Positions 45,224 through 54,156 of a stretch of 64,000 bases of DNA are shown piece after piece. The notes beneath the pieces are model-generated. The model worked only from the letters and a program-made list of their open reading frames with translations. It did no database searches and was not told where the DNA came from. Made by a program: the position numbers and the translations under genes. The number at the start of each line of letters is the position of its first letter. The stretch's first letter is position 1. Source of the stretch: Nocardioides alcanivorans (GTDB lineage: Bacteria > Actinomycetota > Actinomycetes > Propionibacteriales > Nocardioidaceae); NCBI RefSeq assembly GCF_021555175.1, contig NZ_JAKGRW010000029.1:24709-88708 (forward strand). Direction: 5' to 3'.

Positions 45224-46059
45224 TCAGCGTCGGTACTGGACGTGGGTGTCCGCCGGGGCGTGGGTGAAGCCGAGACCCTCGTAGAGCGCGACGGCGGGAA
45301 TGTTGTCGGACTCGACGTAGAGGATGATCTCCCCGTCCGAGTCCAGCACTCGCGCCAGGTGATGGAGCCCAGCGATCGTCAGGGCGCGCCCCAGACCGCG
45401 GCCCTGGGCGCTGGGGTCGGTCGCGACGACGTAGACCTCACCCAGCTCCGGCGTGTGCTTCTTGGTCCAGTGGAAGCCGAGGATCCGGTCTCCTCGGGGA
45501 CGATCAGCAGACCGGTGGGATCGAACCACGGCTCCGCCATGCGATCGGCAAGGTTCTGCGCATCCATGTCGCCCTGCTCGGGGTGGGTGCGGAACGCCTC
45601 GGCGTTGACCCGCAGCACCTCGTCGCGGTCGGCATCGGTCCAGCTGCGGATCGCCACCTCCGCGACGAGCTCGGGCAGGTCGGCCAGCGGGCGGCGCATC
45701 ACCCACATCTCACGGGCCCGAGTGAAGCCGTGCTTCGCGGCGAGCGCCCTGGCCGCCGGGTGGTCGCCGTGCGACCACGCCGAGGTCACGCCGTCGAGCG
45801 CCGCCTCGGCCAGGGCCGAACCGATGCCCTGGCCCCGCTTCTCCGGCACGACCGCCAGGTCCAGCGCCGCCTCGTGCCGCAGCGCGAAGCCCGCGTTGTC
45901 GTCGAGCCACAGTTGCGAGCCGGTGAGGCCGTTGTTGCGCATCCGCATCCGCGCAGCTTCGTCAAGAGGTGCCTGGCCATCGGCTTCTGCGCACTCCCGT
46001 GCGATGCGGATCATCGTGTCGCGGACATCGATGTCCCACGCCTTGACTTCCTCGACCAT
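45224..46059 (-). CDS. mshD: Mycothiol synthase (MshD), frame interrupted
   Basis: Last enzyme of mycothiol biosynthesis, acetylating Cys-GlcN-Ins with acetyl-CoA; two tandem GNAT domains, ~278 aa restored. Domain 1 shows [20 protein letters not shown]. After a frame change near 45490-45500, domain 2 shows [40 protein letters not shown] and [20 protein letters not shown]. One base inserted in GAGGAGACC restores [10 protein letters not shown]. Mycothiol is the main low-molecular-weight thiol of these bacteria, so the break is most likely an error. Synteny with glnR supports the call. Confidence 0.9.
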
Positions 46060-46108
46060 GCGACTGCCTCCTGGATCCGGCCGGCTGCGGTCGGCCGGCT
46101 CAAGGAAC

Positions 46109-46780
46109 TCAGACGTCGGTGACTCGCACGCCGGCGTGTGCCTTGTAACGCCGGTTCATGCTGATCAGGTTGGCGGTCAGAGCCTCCACCTGATGCGCAT
46201 TGCGGATGCGCCCAGCGTAGATGCCGCGGGCGCCCGGAATGACATCGGCCAGTGCCTGAACGGTGTCGGTTGCCTCACGGTCGTCGCCCAGAACGAGCAC
46301 GTCGGTGCCCAGATCGGTGACCTCGGGGTCTTCCAGGAGCACCGCACTGACGTTGTGGAAAGCGCCCACGACGCGGCTCTCCGGGAGCAACCCGGCGGCC
46401 TGCTGCGTGGCCGAACCCTCCTCGACCTGCAACGCGTAGGCGCCCTGCTTGTCGAAGCCCAGCGGGTTGACGCAGTCGACGACGATCTTGCCGGCGAGTT
46501 CGGTGGCAAGGCTCTTCACGAGCTCACCGTGGCCGTCCCACGGCACCACGACGAGCACGATGTCACCCTGCGCCGCAGCACCGGCGTTGTCCGCCCCACT
46601 CACCTTGCCGCCGGTCGCCTCGACCAGGTCGGCAGCGGCAGCCTGGGCCTTCTCGGCACCACGCGAGCCGATGACCACGCGGAGCCCGGCCTGCGCGAAG
46701 CGGCGGGCGAGGCCGCGGCCCTGGGGTCCGGTACCGCCGAGCACGGCGATGGTCTTGGTCGACAGGTCGATCTCGCTCAC
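46109..46780 (-). CDS. npdG: F420-dependent NADP+ reductase (NpdG)
   Basis: Coenzyme F420:NADP+ oxidoreductase, 223 aa, exchanging hydride between F420H2 and NADP+. The dinucleotide site is TIAVLGGTGPQGRGLARRFA followed by the NADP-preferring VVIGSRGAEKA. The downstream segment VDCVNPLGFDKQGAYALQVE and GAFHNVSAVLL are typical of NpdG/FNO. The ATG at 46780 fits. It sits between mshD and the mycofactocin genes and links F420 and mycofactocin redox pools by location only. Confidence 0.9.
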   Translation of the reverse strand: MSEIDLSTKTIAVLGGTGPQGRGLARRFAQAGLRVVIGSRGAEKAQAAAADLVEATGGKVSGADNAGAAAQGDIVLVVVPWDGHGELVKSLATELAGKIVVDCVNPLGFDKQGAYALQVEEGSATQQAAGLLPESRVVGAFHNVSAVLLEDPEVTDLGTDVLVLGDDREATDTVQALADVIPGARGIYAGRIRNAHQVEALTANLISMNRRYKAHAGVRVTDV

Positions 46781-46912
46781 GGGTGCTGCCTCTTCTCTCG
46801 GAATGCGTCTTCAGGCCAGCATCCCAGCACCCCACCCCGTGACCCGGCTACTTTCCAGTCATTGGACCGGCGAGATCGGGGTCACACCCACCGGACGGCC
46901 TCCCGACCGGGC

Positions 46913-47554
46913 TCAATCCGCGAGGAGGTCGCGCAGCTCCTCGCCCAATCGGGCCAACAACCCCTGGAGGTCGGCTTGGTCCGACTCCAACCAGATGTCG
47001 TACGCCGTCACGGCGAGTGCGAGCGAGACCTGACCGACCATCCGCGGCACCAGGGCGTCTACGGGCTCCCCGCGACGGGCGGCGACGTACTCCTCGATCA
47101 CCTGACGCCACTCGCGGTAGCGCAACACCGAGTGCGCTTGCAGGGTGGGAGTGCCGAGGATCAGCCGCATCCGTTCGCGGTGACTCGGGTCGGCATCGGC
47201 GGGGAACTCGTTGAAGGCCATCACCCCGCGATGCACCGCCTCGCCGATCGGCAGTTCCTGCGGCATCGCATCCAGCAGCTCGCGGAAGTGCTCCAGGGTG
47301 CGGTCGAACTGTCCCCACGGGATGTCGTTCTTGGAGGCGAAGTAGCGGAAGAGAGTACGCCGACTCACGCCCACCGCCTCGGCGATCGCGTCGAGAGTGG
47401 TCCTCTCGAAACCGCGCTCGGCGAAGAGTCGGAAGGCGACCTGCTCGATCTCGGCGTGGGAGGTCGCCTCGGGACGTCCGGCGAAGGATCTCTGGGCGCG
47501 CTCCACGGGTCGCAGCCTACGCAGGAGTCGCCGTTGCGACCCCACCACTTCCAT
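46913..47554 (-). CDS. mftR: TetR-family mycofactocin regulator (MftR)
   Basis: TetR repressor, 213 aa. The helix-turn-helix is ATSHAEIEQVAFRLFAERGF, ERTTLDAIAEAVGVSRRTLF and RYFASKNDIPWGQF, close to the pattern of MftR proteins, which sit divergent from mftA and respond to acyl-CoA. I chose ATG 47554. Internal starts nearer the HTH are possible because the first ~35 residues are basic and variable. The 61-bp gap to mftA must hold its operator. Confidence 0.86.
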   Translation of the reverse strand: MEVVGSQRRLLRRLRPVERAQRSFAGRPEATSHAEIEQVAFRLFAERGFERTTLDAIAEAVGVSRRTLFRYFASKNDIPWGQFDRTLEHFRELLDAMPQELPIGEAVHRGVMAFNEFPADADPSHRERMRLILGTPTLQAHSVLRYREWRQVIEEYVAARRGEPVDALVPRMVGQVSLALAVTAYDIWLESDQADLQGLLARLGEELRDLLAD

Positions 47555-47615
47555 TTCTGCCCTCAGTGCACTTATTGTGTCGTAGACCACCACCCAACCG
47601 ATCAGAGGAGTTGAC

Positions 47616-47708
47616 ATGACCCACAACCCGGAGCTCGACGACACCGCACCCGTCACCGAAGAACTCATCGAAGAGGTCTCCATCGACGGGATGTGCGGCG
47701 TCTACTGA
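47616..47708 (+). CDS. mftA: Mycofactocin precursor peptide MftA
   Basis: 30-residue ribosomal precursor of the redox cofactor mycofactocin. After an acidic leader (MTHNPELDDTAPVTEELIEE) comes the invariant C-terminal core IDGMCGVY, whose last Val-Tyr pair is modified by MftC and released by MftE. The ribosome site AGAGGAG lies 6 bp before the ATG. It is followed directly by mftB and is divergent from mftR. Confidence 0.97.
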   Translation: MTHNPELDDTAPVTEELIEEVSIDGMCGVY

Positions 47709-47724
47709 CGCCGAGGTGCTCGCC

Positions 47725-48032
47725 GTGTCGGACCACGAGATGACGTCCACGTTGGACCAGGCCTGGACCCTGTCCCCTCCGTCGCCCTGCGCCCGGAGCC
47801 GTTCGGGGCGTTGGCCTATCACTTCGGCAATCGCCGACTGACCTTCCTCAAGCACCCGTTGCTGGTGGAGGTCGTGACCCGACTCGGCGAGCACCCCTCT
47901 GCCCGCGCCGCGCTGATTGAGGCCGGTGTGCCCGAGACCGACTACCCGACCTACCTGCGGGCACTCGAGGGGCTGGTCGCTGCCGACATGCTCCAGCTGC
48001 GCGCACCCGAGATCGCTGGAGCCGTCCGATGA
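47725..48032 (+). CDS. mftB: Mycofactocin precursor-binding chaperone MftB, frame interrupted
   Basis: RiPP recognition protein that delivers MftA to MftC, ~102 aa restored. The first frame reads TSTLDQAWTLSP. The second continues SVALRPEPFGALAYHFGNRR and LTFLKHPLLVEVVTRLGEHP to the stop, which is the normal MftB sequence. The frames join at 47774-47777 (CCCC), where one restored base (TCGCCC) gives LSPSVALRPEPFGAL. GTG 47725 is the likely start, with GAGGTG upstream; GTG 47716 and ATG 47740 are in the same frame. Its stop overlaps the mftC ATG. Confidence 0.88.
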
Positions 48033-49343
48033 CCATCGCCCCCCAACGCCCGAAGGCCGCCCGCCCCGTCGGCGGATCGCTGGTGCAGCAGTTCGAGTTC
48101 GGTCTCGACGCACCGATCTGCCTCACCTGGGAGCTGACCTATGCCTGCAACCTCGAGTGCGCCCACTGCCTCTCGTCGTCAGGCCGCCGTGACCCGCGCG
48201 AGCTGACCACCGAGCAGTGCGAAGCCGTCATCGACGAGCTGCAGCGGATGCAGGTCTTCTACGTCAACATCGGTGGTGGCGAACCCACGATCCGCCCGGA
48301 CTTCTGGCACCTGCTGCAGTACGCCGTCGACCACCAGGTCGGCGTGAAGTTCTCCACCAACGGCGTCCGACTCAACCCCGAGCGCGCCGCGTTCCTGGCC
48401 TCCCCGCCTGCAACGGCTACGTCGACGTGCAGATCTCCCTCGACGGTGCGACCGCCGAGGTCAACGACTACGTGCGGGGGCCCGGTTCCTTCGACACCGC
48501 GATCCTCGCCCTGCAGAACCTCCAGGATGCCGGCTTCTCCGACGCCAAGATCTCGGTGGTCTGCACCCGGCAGAACATCGGCCAGCTCGACGAGTTCAAG
48601 GCCCTGGCCGACAAGTACGGCGCCACGTTGCGACTCACCCGGCTGCGCCCGTCCGGCCGTGGTGCCGACGTGTGGGACGAGCTGCACCCGCTGCCCGAGC
48701 AGCAGCGTGAGCTCTACGACTGGTTGATGGCCAACGGCGACAACGTGCTCACCGGCGACTCCTTCTTCCACCTCTCCGCCTTCGGCGAGGCACTGCCCGG
48801 CCTCAACCTGTGCGGCGCGGGCCGCGTGGTCTGCCTGATCGACCCGATCGGCGACGTCTATGCCTGCCCGTTCGCCATCCACGACAACTTCCTGGCCGGC
48901 AACCTGCTCGCCGACGGCGGCTTCCAGAAGGTGTGGCAGACCTCCGAGCTCTTCACCGACCTGCGTCGGCCGCAGACCGGTGGCGCCTGCTCGAAGTGCT
49001 CGTTCTTCGACTCGTGTCGCGGCGGCTGCATGGCGGCGAAGTTCTTCACCGGCCTGCCGCTGGACGGGCCGGATCCCGAGTGCGTGCAGGGCTACGGCGA
49101 GACCGCCCTGGCCGGGGACCGCACCGTCCCCGCCGCCAGCCAGGACCACTCCAAGGCCAACCCCACCCGCAACCAGCCGGTGATGCTCACCCTCGGTCGG
49201 CGCCCCACCGACGACATGACCCCACCGACCTCACGCCCCGTCTCCGCCTGCGCGGAGAGCCCGCTGGCGGGCTTCGAAGGCATCGACACCCCTCAGGCGG
49301 CTGCGGTTGCAGTGCCGACGGCTCCGGAAAGGCAACCTGCTGA
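48029..49343 (+). CDS. mftC: Mycofactocin radical SAM maturase MftC, two frame breaks
   Basis: Radical-SAM/SPASM enzyme that decarboxylates the terminal Tyr of MftA and then forms the Val-Tyr C-C bond, ~438 aa restored. The first frame has the cluster motif CNLECAHCLSSS and NIGGGEPTIRPDFW. The second frame runs from YVDVQISLDGATAEVNDYVR to the SPASM region CGAGRVVCLIDPIGDVYACP and CSKCSFFDSCRGGC. Break 1 (48400-48405) repairs as CTCGCCC. Break 2 (49289-49292) would repair to a Cys/Gly-rich end GGCGCSADGSGKATC whose stop overlaps the mftD ATG (TGATG). The first break is certain; the second is inferred from that overlap. Confidence 0.9.
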
Positions 49344-50554
49344 TGAAGTTCGAGAACCCTTGGAAGCAGAACCCATGGTTCGAGTCCGTCGCGGTCGCCC
49401 AGCAGCGCGCGAAGAAGCGTCTTCCCGCGCCCGTGTACGGCGCCCTCGTCGCCGGCTCCGAGCGCGGCCAGAGCATCGCGGACAACCAGCACGGCTTCGC
49501 CCAACTCGGCTTCGCCCCGCACGTTGCCGGCAACCAGGAGAAGCGTGACCAGGACACCTCGGTGTTCGGTCACGACATCTCCCTGCCCGTGCTCATCTCC
49601 CCCACCGGCGTACAAGCCGTGCACCCCGAGGGAGAGGTTGCGGTGGCCCGGGCGGCCGCCGCACGGGGCACGATCATGGGGCTGTCGAACTTCGCGTCGA
49701 AGTCGGTCGAGGAGGTCACCGCCACGGGCGCCACCACCTTCTTCCAGATGTACTGGACCGGCGACCGCACCCTCATGCAGCAGCGGATGCAGCGCGCTTC
49801 CGATGCCGGTTCGCAGGGCCTGATCGCCACCCTCGACTGGTCCTTCTCGATGGGCCGTGACTGGGGCAGCCCCGAGATCCCGGAGAAGGTCGACTTCAAG
49901 ACGATGGTGCGGATGGCGCCGAAGGTCGCCACGAAGCCGCGCTGGCTCTACACCTATGGCCGCACCGGGCAGATCCCCGACCTGACCGCCCCGAACCTCG
50001 CCGCTCCGGGCGCCGACAAGGGTCCCACGTTCTTCGGTGCCTACTACGAGTGGATGACCACCCCGCCGCCGTCGTGGGACGACGTCGCCTGGATGCGCGA
50101 GCAGTGGCACCAGATCTCCGGTGGCAAGCCGTTCATCCTCAAGGGCGTCTCCCGCATCGACGACGCCCGCCGCGCGGTCGACGCCGGCGTCGCGGGCATC
50201 TCGATCTCCAACCACGGTGGCAACAACCTCGACGGCACCCCCGCAGCGATCCGCCTCGTCAAGCCGATCGCCGACGCCGTGGGCAGCCAGATCGAGGTCG
50301 TCATGGACGGCGGCGTACGCCGTGGCTCCGACGTCGTGAAGGCCGTCGCCATGGGCGCGAGGGCCGTCATGATCGGCCGCGCCTACCTGTGGGGCCTCGC
50401 CGCCAACGGTCAAGCCGGTGTGGAGAACGTGCTCGACATCCTGCGCGGCGGCGTCGACTCCGCCCTGCTCGGCATGGGTGTCTCCTCGATCCACGAGGTC
50501 ACGCCGGAGCACTTCGTCGTCCCCGACGGATTCCACCTCTCACTCGGCGCATGA
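49343..50554 (+). CDS. mftD: Mycofactocin FMN-dependent oxidase MftD
   Basis: Glycolate-oxidase-fold flavoenzyme, 403 aa, that oxidatively deaminates the cyclised intermediate AHDP to pre-mycofactocin. It contains PVLISPTGVQAVHPEGEVAV, the catalytic histidine in GISISNHGGNNLDGTPAAIR, VVMDGGVRRGSDVVKAVAMG and IGRAYLWGLAANGQ. The start ATG 49343 reads KFENPWKQNPWFESV, the conserved MftD N-terminus. The gene is intact, lies after mftC with an overlapping TGATG, and ends 1 bp before mftE. Confidence 0.96.
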   Translation: MKFENPWKQNPWFESVAVAQQRAKKRLPAPVYGALVAGSERGQSIADNQHGFAQLGFAPHVAGNQEKRDQDTSVFGHDISLPVLISPTGVQAVHPEGEVAVARAAAARGTIMGLSNFASKSVEEVTATGATTFFQMYWTGDRTLMQQRMQRASDAGSQGLIATLDWSFSMGRDWGSPEIPEKVDFKTMVRMAPKVATKPRWLYTYGRTGQIPDLTAPNLAAPGADKGPTFFGAYYEWMTTPPPSWDDVAWMREQWHQISGGKPFILKGVSRIDDARRAVDAGVAGISISNHGGNNLDGTPAAIRLVKPIADAVGSQIEVVMDGGVRRGSDVVKAVAMGARAVMIGRAYLWGLAANGQAGVENVLDILRGGVDSALLGMGVSSIHEVTPEHFVVPDGFHLSLGA

Positions 50555-50555
50555 G

Positions 50556-51275
50556 ATGACCGTGCGTCCGGGCGCGCCGCGCCGATCCCGAGCCTCCCTG
50601 GCCGAGGCGACCTCGCCCCAGACCGCGGCGGCCGGACTGGTGCTGGTGCCGGTCGGCTCCATCGAGCAGCACGGGCCACACCTGCCGCTCGACACCGACA
50701 CCACCATCGCCGTCGCCGTCGCCGAGGCCGTCGCGGCGCGCACGCCCGGCGCCTGGGTGGCCCCACCCCTGTCCTACGGGTCCAGCGGCGAGCACCAAGC
50801 GTTCCCGGGCACCTGCTCCATCGGTACGCCGGCACTCCAGGTGGTGCTGGTCGAACTGGTCCGGTCCCTGCGCACCTGGGCCACGGAAGTGGTCTTCGTG
50901 AATGCCCACGGCGGCAACCTCGCCGCGCTCGACCCAGCCGTCGACCAACTGCGCGCCGAGGGACACGACGTCGCCTGGTTCCCCTGCGCCACCGAGGAGT
51001 TCGACCTCCACGCGGGCCACACCGAGACCTCGCTGATGCTGCACCTGGCGCCGTGGTCGGTGCGGATGGACCTCGCCGAGAGCGGCAACACCCAACCCCT
51101 CAAGGAGATCCTGCCCGCCATGATCGCCGGCGGTGTCGCGGCGGTCTCGGCCAACGGCGTGCTCGGCGATCCGACCCGTGCCAACGCCCGCCACGGCTCC
51201 GTGGTGCTGGAACGGATGGTGGTCGACGTGCTCCAGCGACTCAACGGCACGGACCGGCAACTGGCCCCTCGATGA
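50556..51275 (+). CDS. mftE: Mycofactocin peptidase MftE (creatininase family)
   Basis: Metal-dependent creatininase-fold amidohydrolase, 239 aa, that cuts the modified Val-Tyr dipeptide from the MftA leader. Metal ligands are in VPVGSIEQHGPHLPLDTDT (E, H, D), with SYGSSGEHQAFPGTCSIG, VNAHGGNLAAL and the ligand glutamate in HAGHTETSLMLHL. The ATG at 50556 follows mftD by 1 bp, and its stop overlaps the mftF start. Confidence 0.95.
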   Translation: MTVRPGAPRRSRASLAEATSPQTAAAGLVLVPVGSIEQHGPHLPLDTDTTIAVAVAEAVAARTPGAWVAPPLSYGSSGEHQAFPGTCSIGTPALQVVLVELVRSLRTWATEVVFVNAHGGNLAALDPAVDQLRAEGHDVAWFPCATEEFDLHAGHTETSLMLHLAPWSVRMDLAESGNTQPLKEILPAMIAGGVAAVSANGVLGDPTRANARHGSVVLERMVVDVLQRLNGTDRQLAPR

Positions 51276-52690
51276 GGACGGCGCTGGGGTTGCCGGTCGG
51301 GTTCCGAGTGAACCTGGCCGCCGACGTACGCCGCCTCGAAGGTGGCCGCGTCCTGCTCGGCGGATCGCCGGTCGGCCTGGTGAAGCTGGCGGAGAGAGCC
51401 GCCGCGTCACTGGTCACCGAGGCACACGGGACCCATCTCGACGTGCACGACGCCGGTAGCGCAGCGGTCGCCGACCGGCTGCTGGCACGCAACCTCGCCC
51501 ATCCCGACCTCTCCGGACTGCCCGACGTCTCGGCGGCTGACGTGGCGGTGGTGATCCCCGTCCGGGACCGCCCCGAGCAACTCGACCGGTGCCTGGCAGC
51601 GCTCGCACCGTTGAGGTGCCTGGTGGTCGACGACGGTTCCCGAGACCCTGCACCAGTGGCTCGCGTCGTCGCTCGGCACGGCGCAGACCTGGTCGCCCTG
51701 CCGCTCAACGGTGGACCTGCCGCCGCCCGCAACACCGGTCTGGCTGCGGTGCGGACCCCGTTCGTGGCACTGGTCGACTCCGACGTCGTGGCGCGGGCCG
51801 ACGACCTCCTCGCCCTGTGCCGGCACTTCGCCGACCCGTCCGTCGCCCTGGTCGGTCCCCGGGTGATCGGCGTCGTCCGGTCCGGGCGGGCTCGGTGGTT
51901 CCGGCGCTACGACACGGCCTTCTCGTCACTCGACCAAGGACCGGTCCCGGCCGCCGTCACCCGGGGCGCCACCGTGGCCTGGCTCCCGAGCGCCTGCCTC
52001 CTCGCGCGCACCGAGGCACTTGTCGACGGCTTCGACACCGACCTGCGGGTCGGCGAGGACGTCGACCTCGTCTGGCGCCTGCTCGACGCCGGCAAGCGCG
52101 TCCGCTACGCGCCGGAGGCAGAGGTCACCCACGACGTACGCGACGATCCGCTGGCCTGGCTGCGCCGGATCGCCACCTACGGCACCAGTGGCGCGGTACT
52201 CGCCGAACGACACGGCGACACCGTCGCCCCTGCCGCGTTCACGCCCCTCCAAGGCATCACCGGGTTCGCCGTGCTGGCACGTTCATGGACCGCGATCCCC
52301 CTTCTGGCAACGGCTTCGGTCGTCACCTTCCGGCGGATCCGGCCCTCCCTGCCCGCCGGCAGGGTCGGACACCGCGAAGCAGCACGGCTGACCGCCCTCG
52401 GGTTGACGTCGGCCACCACCCAGGCCACTGCCCTGACGTTGCGGCACTGGTGGCCGCTGGCAGCACTCGGCCTGCTCACCCGAACCGGCCGCCGCACCGT
52501 CGCCACCGCCTTGGTGATCGACGCGGCCAGCGCGCTGCGCGAAGGCCGCAAGCCCACGACGTACCCCGAACGCCTCGCGGGGAGACGCCTCACCGATCTG
52601 GCCTACGGCTCCGGTCTCTGGTGGGGCGTGTTGCGGGCCCGGTCACGGGCCGCGCTGGGCTGCCTGGTGCCGCGCTTCCCGCAACACTGA
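51272..52690 (+). CDS. mftF: Mycofactocin glycosyltransferase MftF
   Basis: GT2-family glycosyltransferase, 472 aa, that builds the beta-1,4-glucan chain on pre-mycofactocin. The N-terminal extension is typical of MftF. The GT-A core follows with VAVVIPVRDRPEQLDRCLAA, CLVVDDGSRD, the DxD-type LVDSDVVARADDL and GEDVDLVWRLLDAGKRVRYA. A C-terminal hydrophobic region (LRHWWPLAALGLLTRTG) suggests membrane association. The ATG overlaps the mftE stop. It is the last gene of the cluster, followed by a strong hairpin. Confidence 0.94.
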   Translation: MRTALGLPVGFRVNLAADVRRLEGGRVLLGGSPVGLVKLAERAAASLVTEAHGTHLDVHDAGSAAVADRLLARNLAHPDLSGLPDVSAADVAVVIPVRDRPEQLDRCLAALAPLRCLVVDDGSRDPAPVARVVARHGADLVALPLNGGPAAARNTGLAAVRTPFVALVDSDVVARADDLLALCRHFADPSVALVGPRVIGVVRSGRARWFRRYDTAFSSLDQGPVPAAVTRGATVAWLPSACLLARTEALVDGFDTDLRVGEDVDLVWRLLDAGKRVRYAPEAEVTHDVRDDPLAWLRRIATYGTSGAVLAERHGDTVAPAAFTPLQGITGFAVLARSWTAIPLLATASVVTFRRIRPSLPAGRVGHREAARLTALGLTSATTQATALTLRHWWPLAALGLLTRTGRRTVATALVIDAASALREGRKPTTYPERLAGRRLTDLAYGSGLWWGVLRARSRAALGCLVPRFPQH

Positions 52691-52725
52691 AGTGGAACGC
52701 ACGCTGCGTCGTGGGTGAATGCAGA

Positions 52726-52759
52726 CATCCCCGTGTCCGGCGAACCGGACACGGGGATG
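52726..52759. terminator. Long perfect hairpin, bidirectional terminator
   Basis: A 15-bp perfect stem (52726-52740 with 52745-52759, core CCCCGTGTCCGG) closes a CGAA tetraloop between the convergent mftF and thiolase genes. There is no long T-run, as is usual in high-GC actinobacteria. Confidence 0.82.
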
Positions 52760-52771
52760 TGCTGAGGTGGA

Positions 52772-53947
52772 TCAGACGGCCTCGATGACCACGGCGCCGC
52801 CCTGGCCGCCCGCGGCGCACATCGACGCGACCGCGATGCCGCCGCCACGACGCTTGAGCTCGTGGGCGAGGGTGGCGACCATGCGGCCACCGGAAGCGGA
52901 GATCGGGTGGCCGAGGGAGCAGCCGGAGCCCCACGGGTTGACCTTGTCCTCATCGATGCCGAGCTCCTTGACGGCAGCGATCGGCACGGAGGCGAAGGCC
53001 TCGTTGATCTCCCACAGGTCGACGTCGGAGACGCTGAGACCGGCGCGCTTGAGAACGAGCGGGATGGCGTCGACGCCGCCGACCCCGGTGAGGTGCGGCT
53101 GCACGCCGACCGCGCCCCAGGCGCGGATGCGAGCGAGCGGGGTGAGGCCGCGCTGGGCAGCGAGCTCGTCGGAGACGATCGCGAGGGCCGACGCGGCGTC
53201 ATTGACGCCGGAGGAGTTGCCCGCGGTCACGGTGAAGCCGTCGATCTCGCGGATCGGCTTGAGGGTACCCAGCTTCTCGAGCGAGCCGCCGCGGCGCGGG
53301 TGCTCGTCGACGGCGAAGTTGACGATCTCACCCTCGAGACGGGCCTGGACAGCGACGATCTCGTCGTCGAACTGGCCGGCGTCGATCGCGGCGATCGCAC
53401 GCTGGTGGGAGCGGAACGCCCAGGCGTCCTGCTCCTCGCGGGTGATCCCGCGGTCCTTGGCGATGTTGAAGCCCACGTTGACGATCACGTCGTCGGTGGC
53501 CTTCCCGAACTCATCGGTCTCGTAGTAGGGGAAGGACGGACGCATGCCCGTCTTCTCCTCGCCGTTCGGGAAACGGGAGGTGATGGTCGGGTTGGTCGAG
53601 TAGGAGTGCGTGCCACCGGCGATGACAGCGGTCTCCATGCCGGAGCGGATCTGCGCCGCGGCGTTGCCGATCGAGGTCAGCGAGCCGGCGCACCAGCGCT
53701 GCACGGCCTGGCCGGGCACCTGGATCATGCCGTTGGCGACCGCGGCGTAGCGGGCGATGTCACCGCCGCCAGCGGTCGACTCCGCAAGGATGATGTCGCC
53801 GAAGTCCTCAGGGTTGAGGCCCGAGCGCTTCACTGCCTCCCCCACGACGAGGGTGGCGAGCTCCTCGGAAAGCATCTCGCGCAGCGTCCCCTTGTACGAG
53901 GTGCCGATCGGGGTGCGCACGGCGCTGACGATCACTGCTTCGGTCAT
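52772..53947 (-). CDS. Acetyl-CoA C-acyltransferase (thiolase)
   Basis: Thiolase, 391 aa, that cleaves 3-ketoacyl-CoA or condenses acyl-CoAs. The catalytic residues are visible: nucleophilic cysteine in VQRWCAGSLTSIGNAAAQIR, histidine in WGSGCSLGHPISASGGRMVA and the second cysteine in ASMCAAGGQGGAVVIE, plus NEAFASVP. The ATG at 53947 gives TEAVIVSAVRTPIGTSYKGT, the family start. It is probably degradative (FadA-like) and is not part of a visible operon. Confidence 0.95.
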   Translation of the reverse strand: MTEAVIVSAVRTPIGTSYKGTLREMLSEELATLVVGEAVKRSGLNPEDFGDIILAESTAGGGDIARYAAVANGMIQVPGQAVQRWCAGSLTSIGNAAAQIRSGMETAVIAGGTHSYSTNPTITSRFPNGEEKTGMRPSFPYYETDEFGKATDDVIVNVGFNIAKDRGITREEQDAWAFRSHQRAIAAIDAGQFDDEIVAVQARLEGEIVNFAVDEHPRRGGSLEKLGTLKPIREIDGFTVTAGNSSGVNDAASALAIVSDELAAQRGLTPLARIRAWGAVGVQPHLTGVGGVDAIPLVLKRAGLSVSDVDLWEINEAFASVPIAAVKELGIDEDKVNPWGSGCSLGHPISASGGRMVATLAHELKRRGGGIAVASMCAAGGQGGAVVIEAV

Positions 53948-54108
53948 CGTTGTCTCCTGGTGAGCTGTTCAGTTCGTCGGGTGGAGCAGGACACGCCCCA
54001 GCCCACGGTGCAGTGGAACATGTTTCACCCCATCACGGGGACGTGGTCCCACGTGACGTCCGCCACTGCCCCCTCTCCCTCCCGTCCCGCGGTCCCCTGC
54101 CGCCCCAC

Positions 54109-54132
54109 AATTCCCCGCCCGGGCGGGGAATT
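54109..54132. terminator. 24-bp perfect palindrome downstream of the polyprenyl synthase
   Basis: A fully self-complementary 24-mer (core TTCCCCGCCCGGGCGGGGAA) lies 24 bp past the stop of the leftward polyprenyl synthase gene. On the plus strand a TTTT run follows. It is likely the terminator of the nuo-polyprenyl synthase transcript; in DNA it could also form a cruciform. Confidence 0.68.
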
Positions 54133-54156
54133 TTGAGGTTGCTGGGGCGGGTGCGG

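Noticed and set aside
45164..47614. Plus-strand open frame of 816 codons opposite mshD, npdG and mftR
   Set aside because: It covers three well-recognised minus-strand genes, has no conserved domain and is explained by third-position GC bias.
47616..49343. Programmed ribosomal frameshifting in mftB/mftC as the reason for split frames
   Set aside because: The same base pattern occurs in unrelated genes (nuoL, dctQ, GT61), there is no conserved slippery site or downstream structure, and mft genes are normally continuous.
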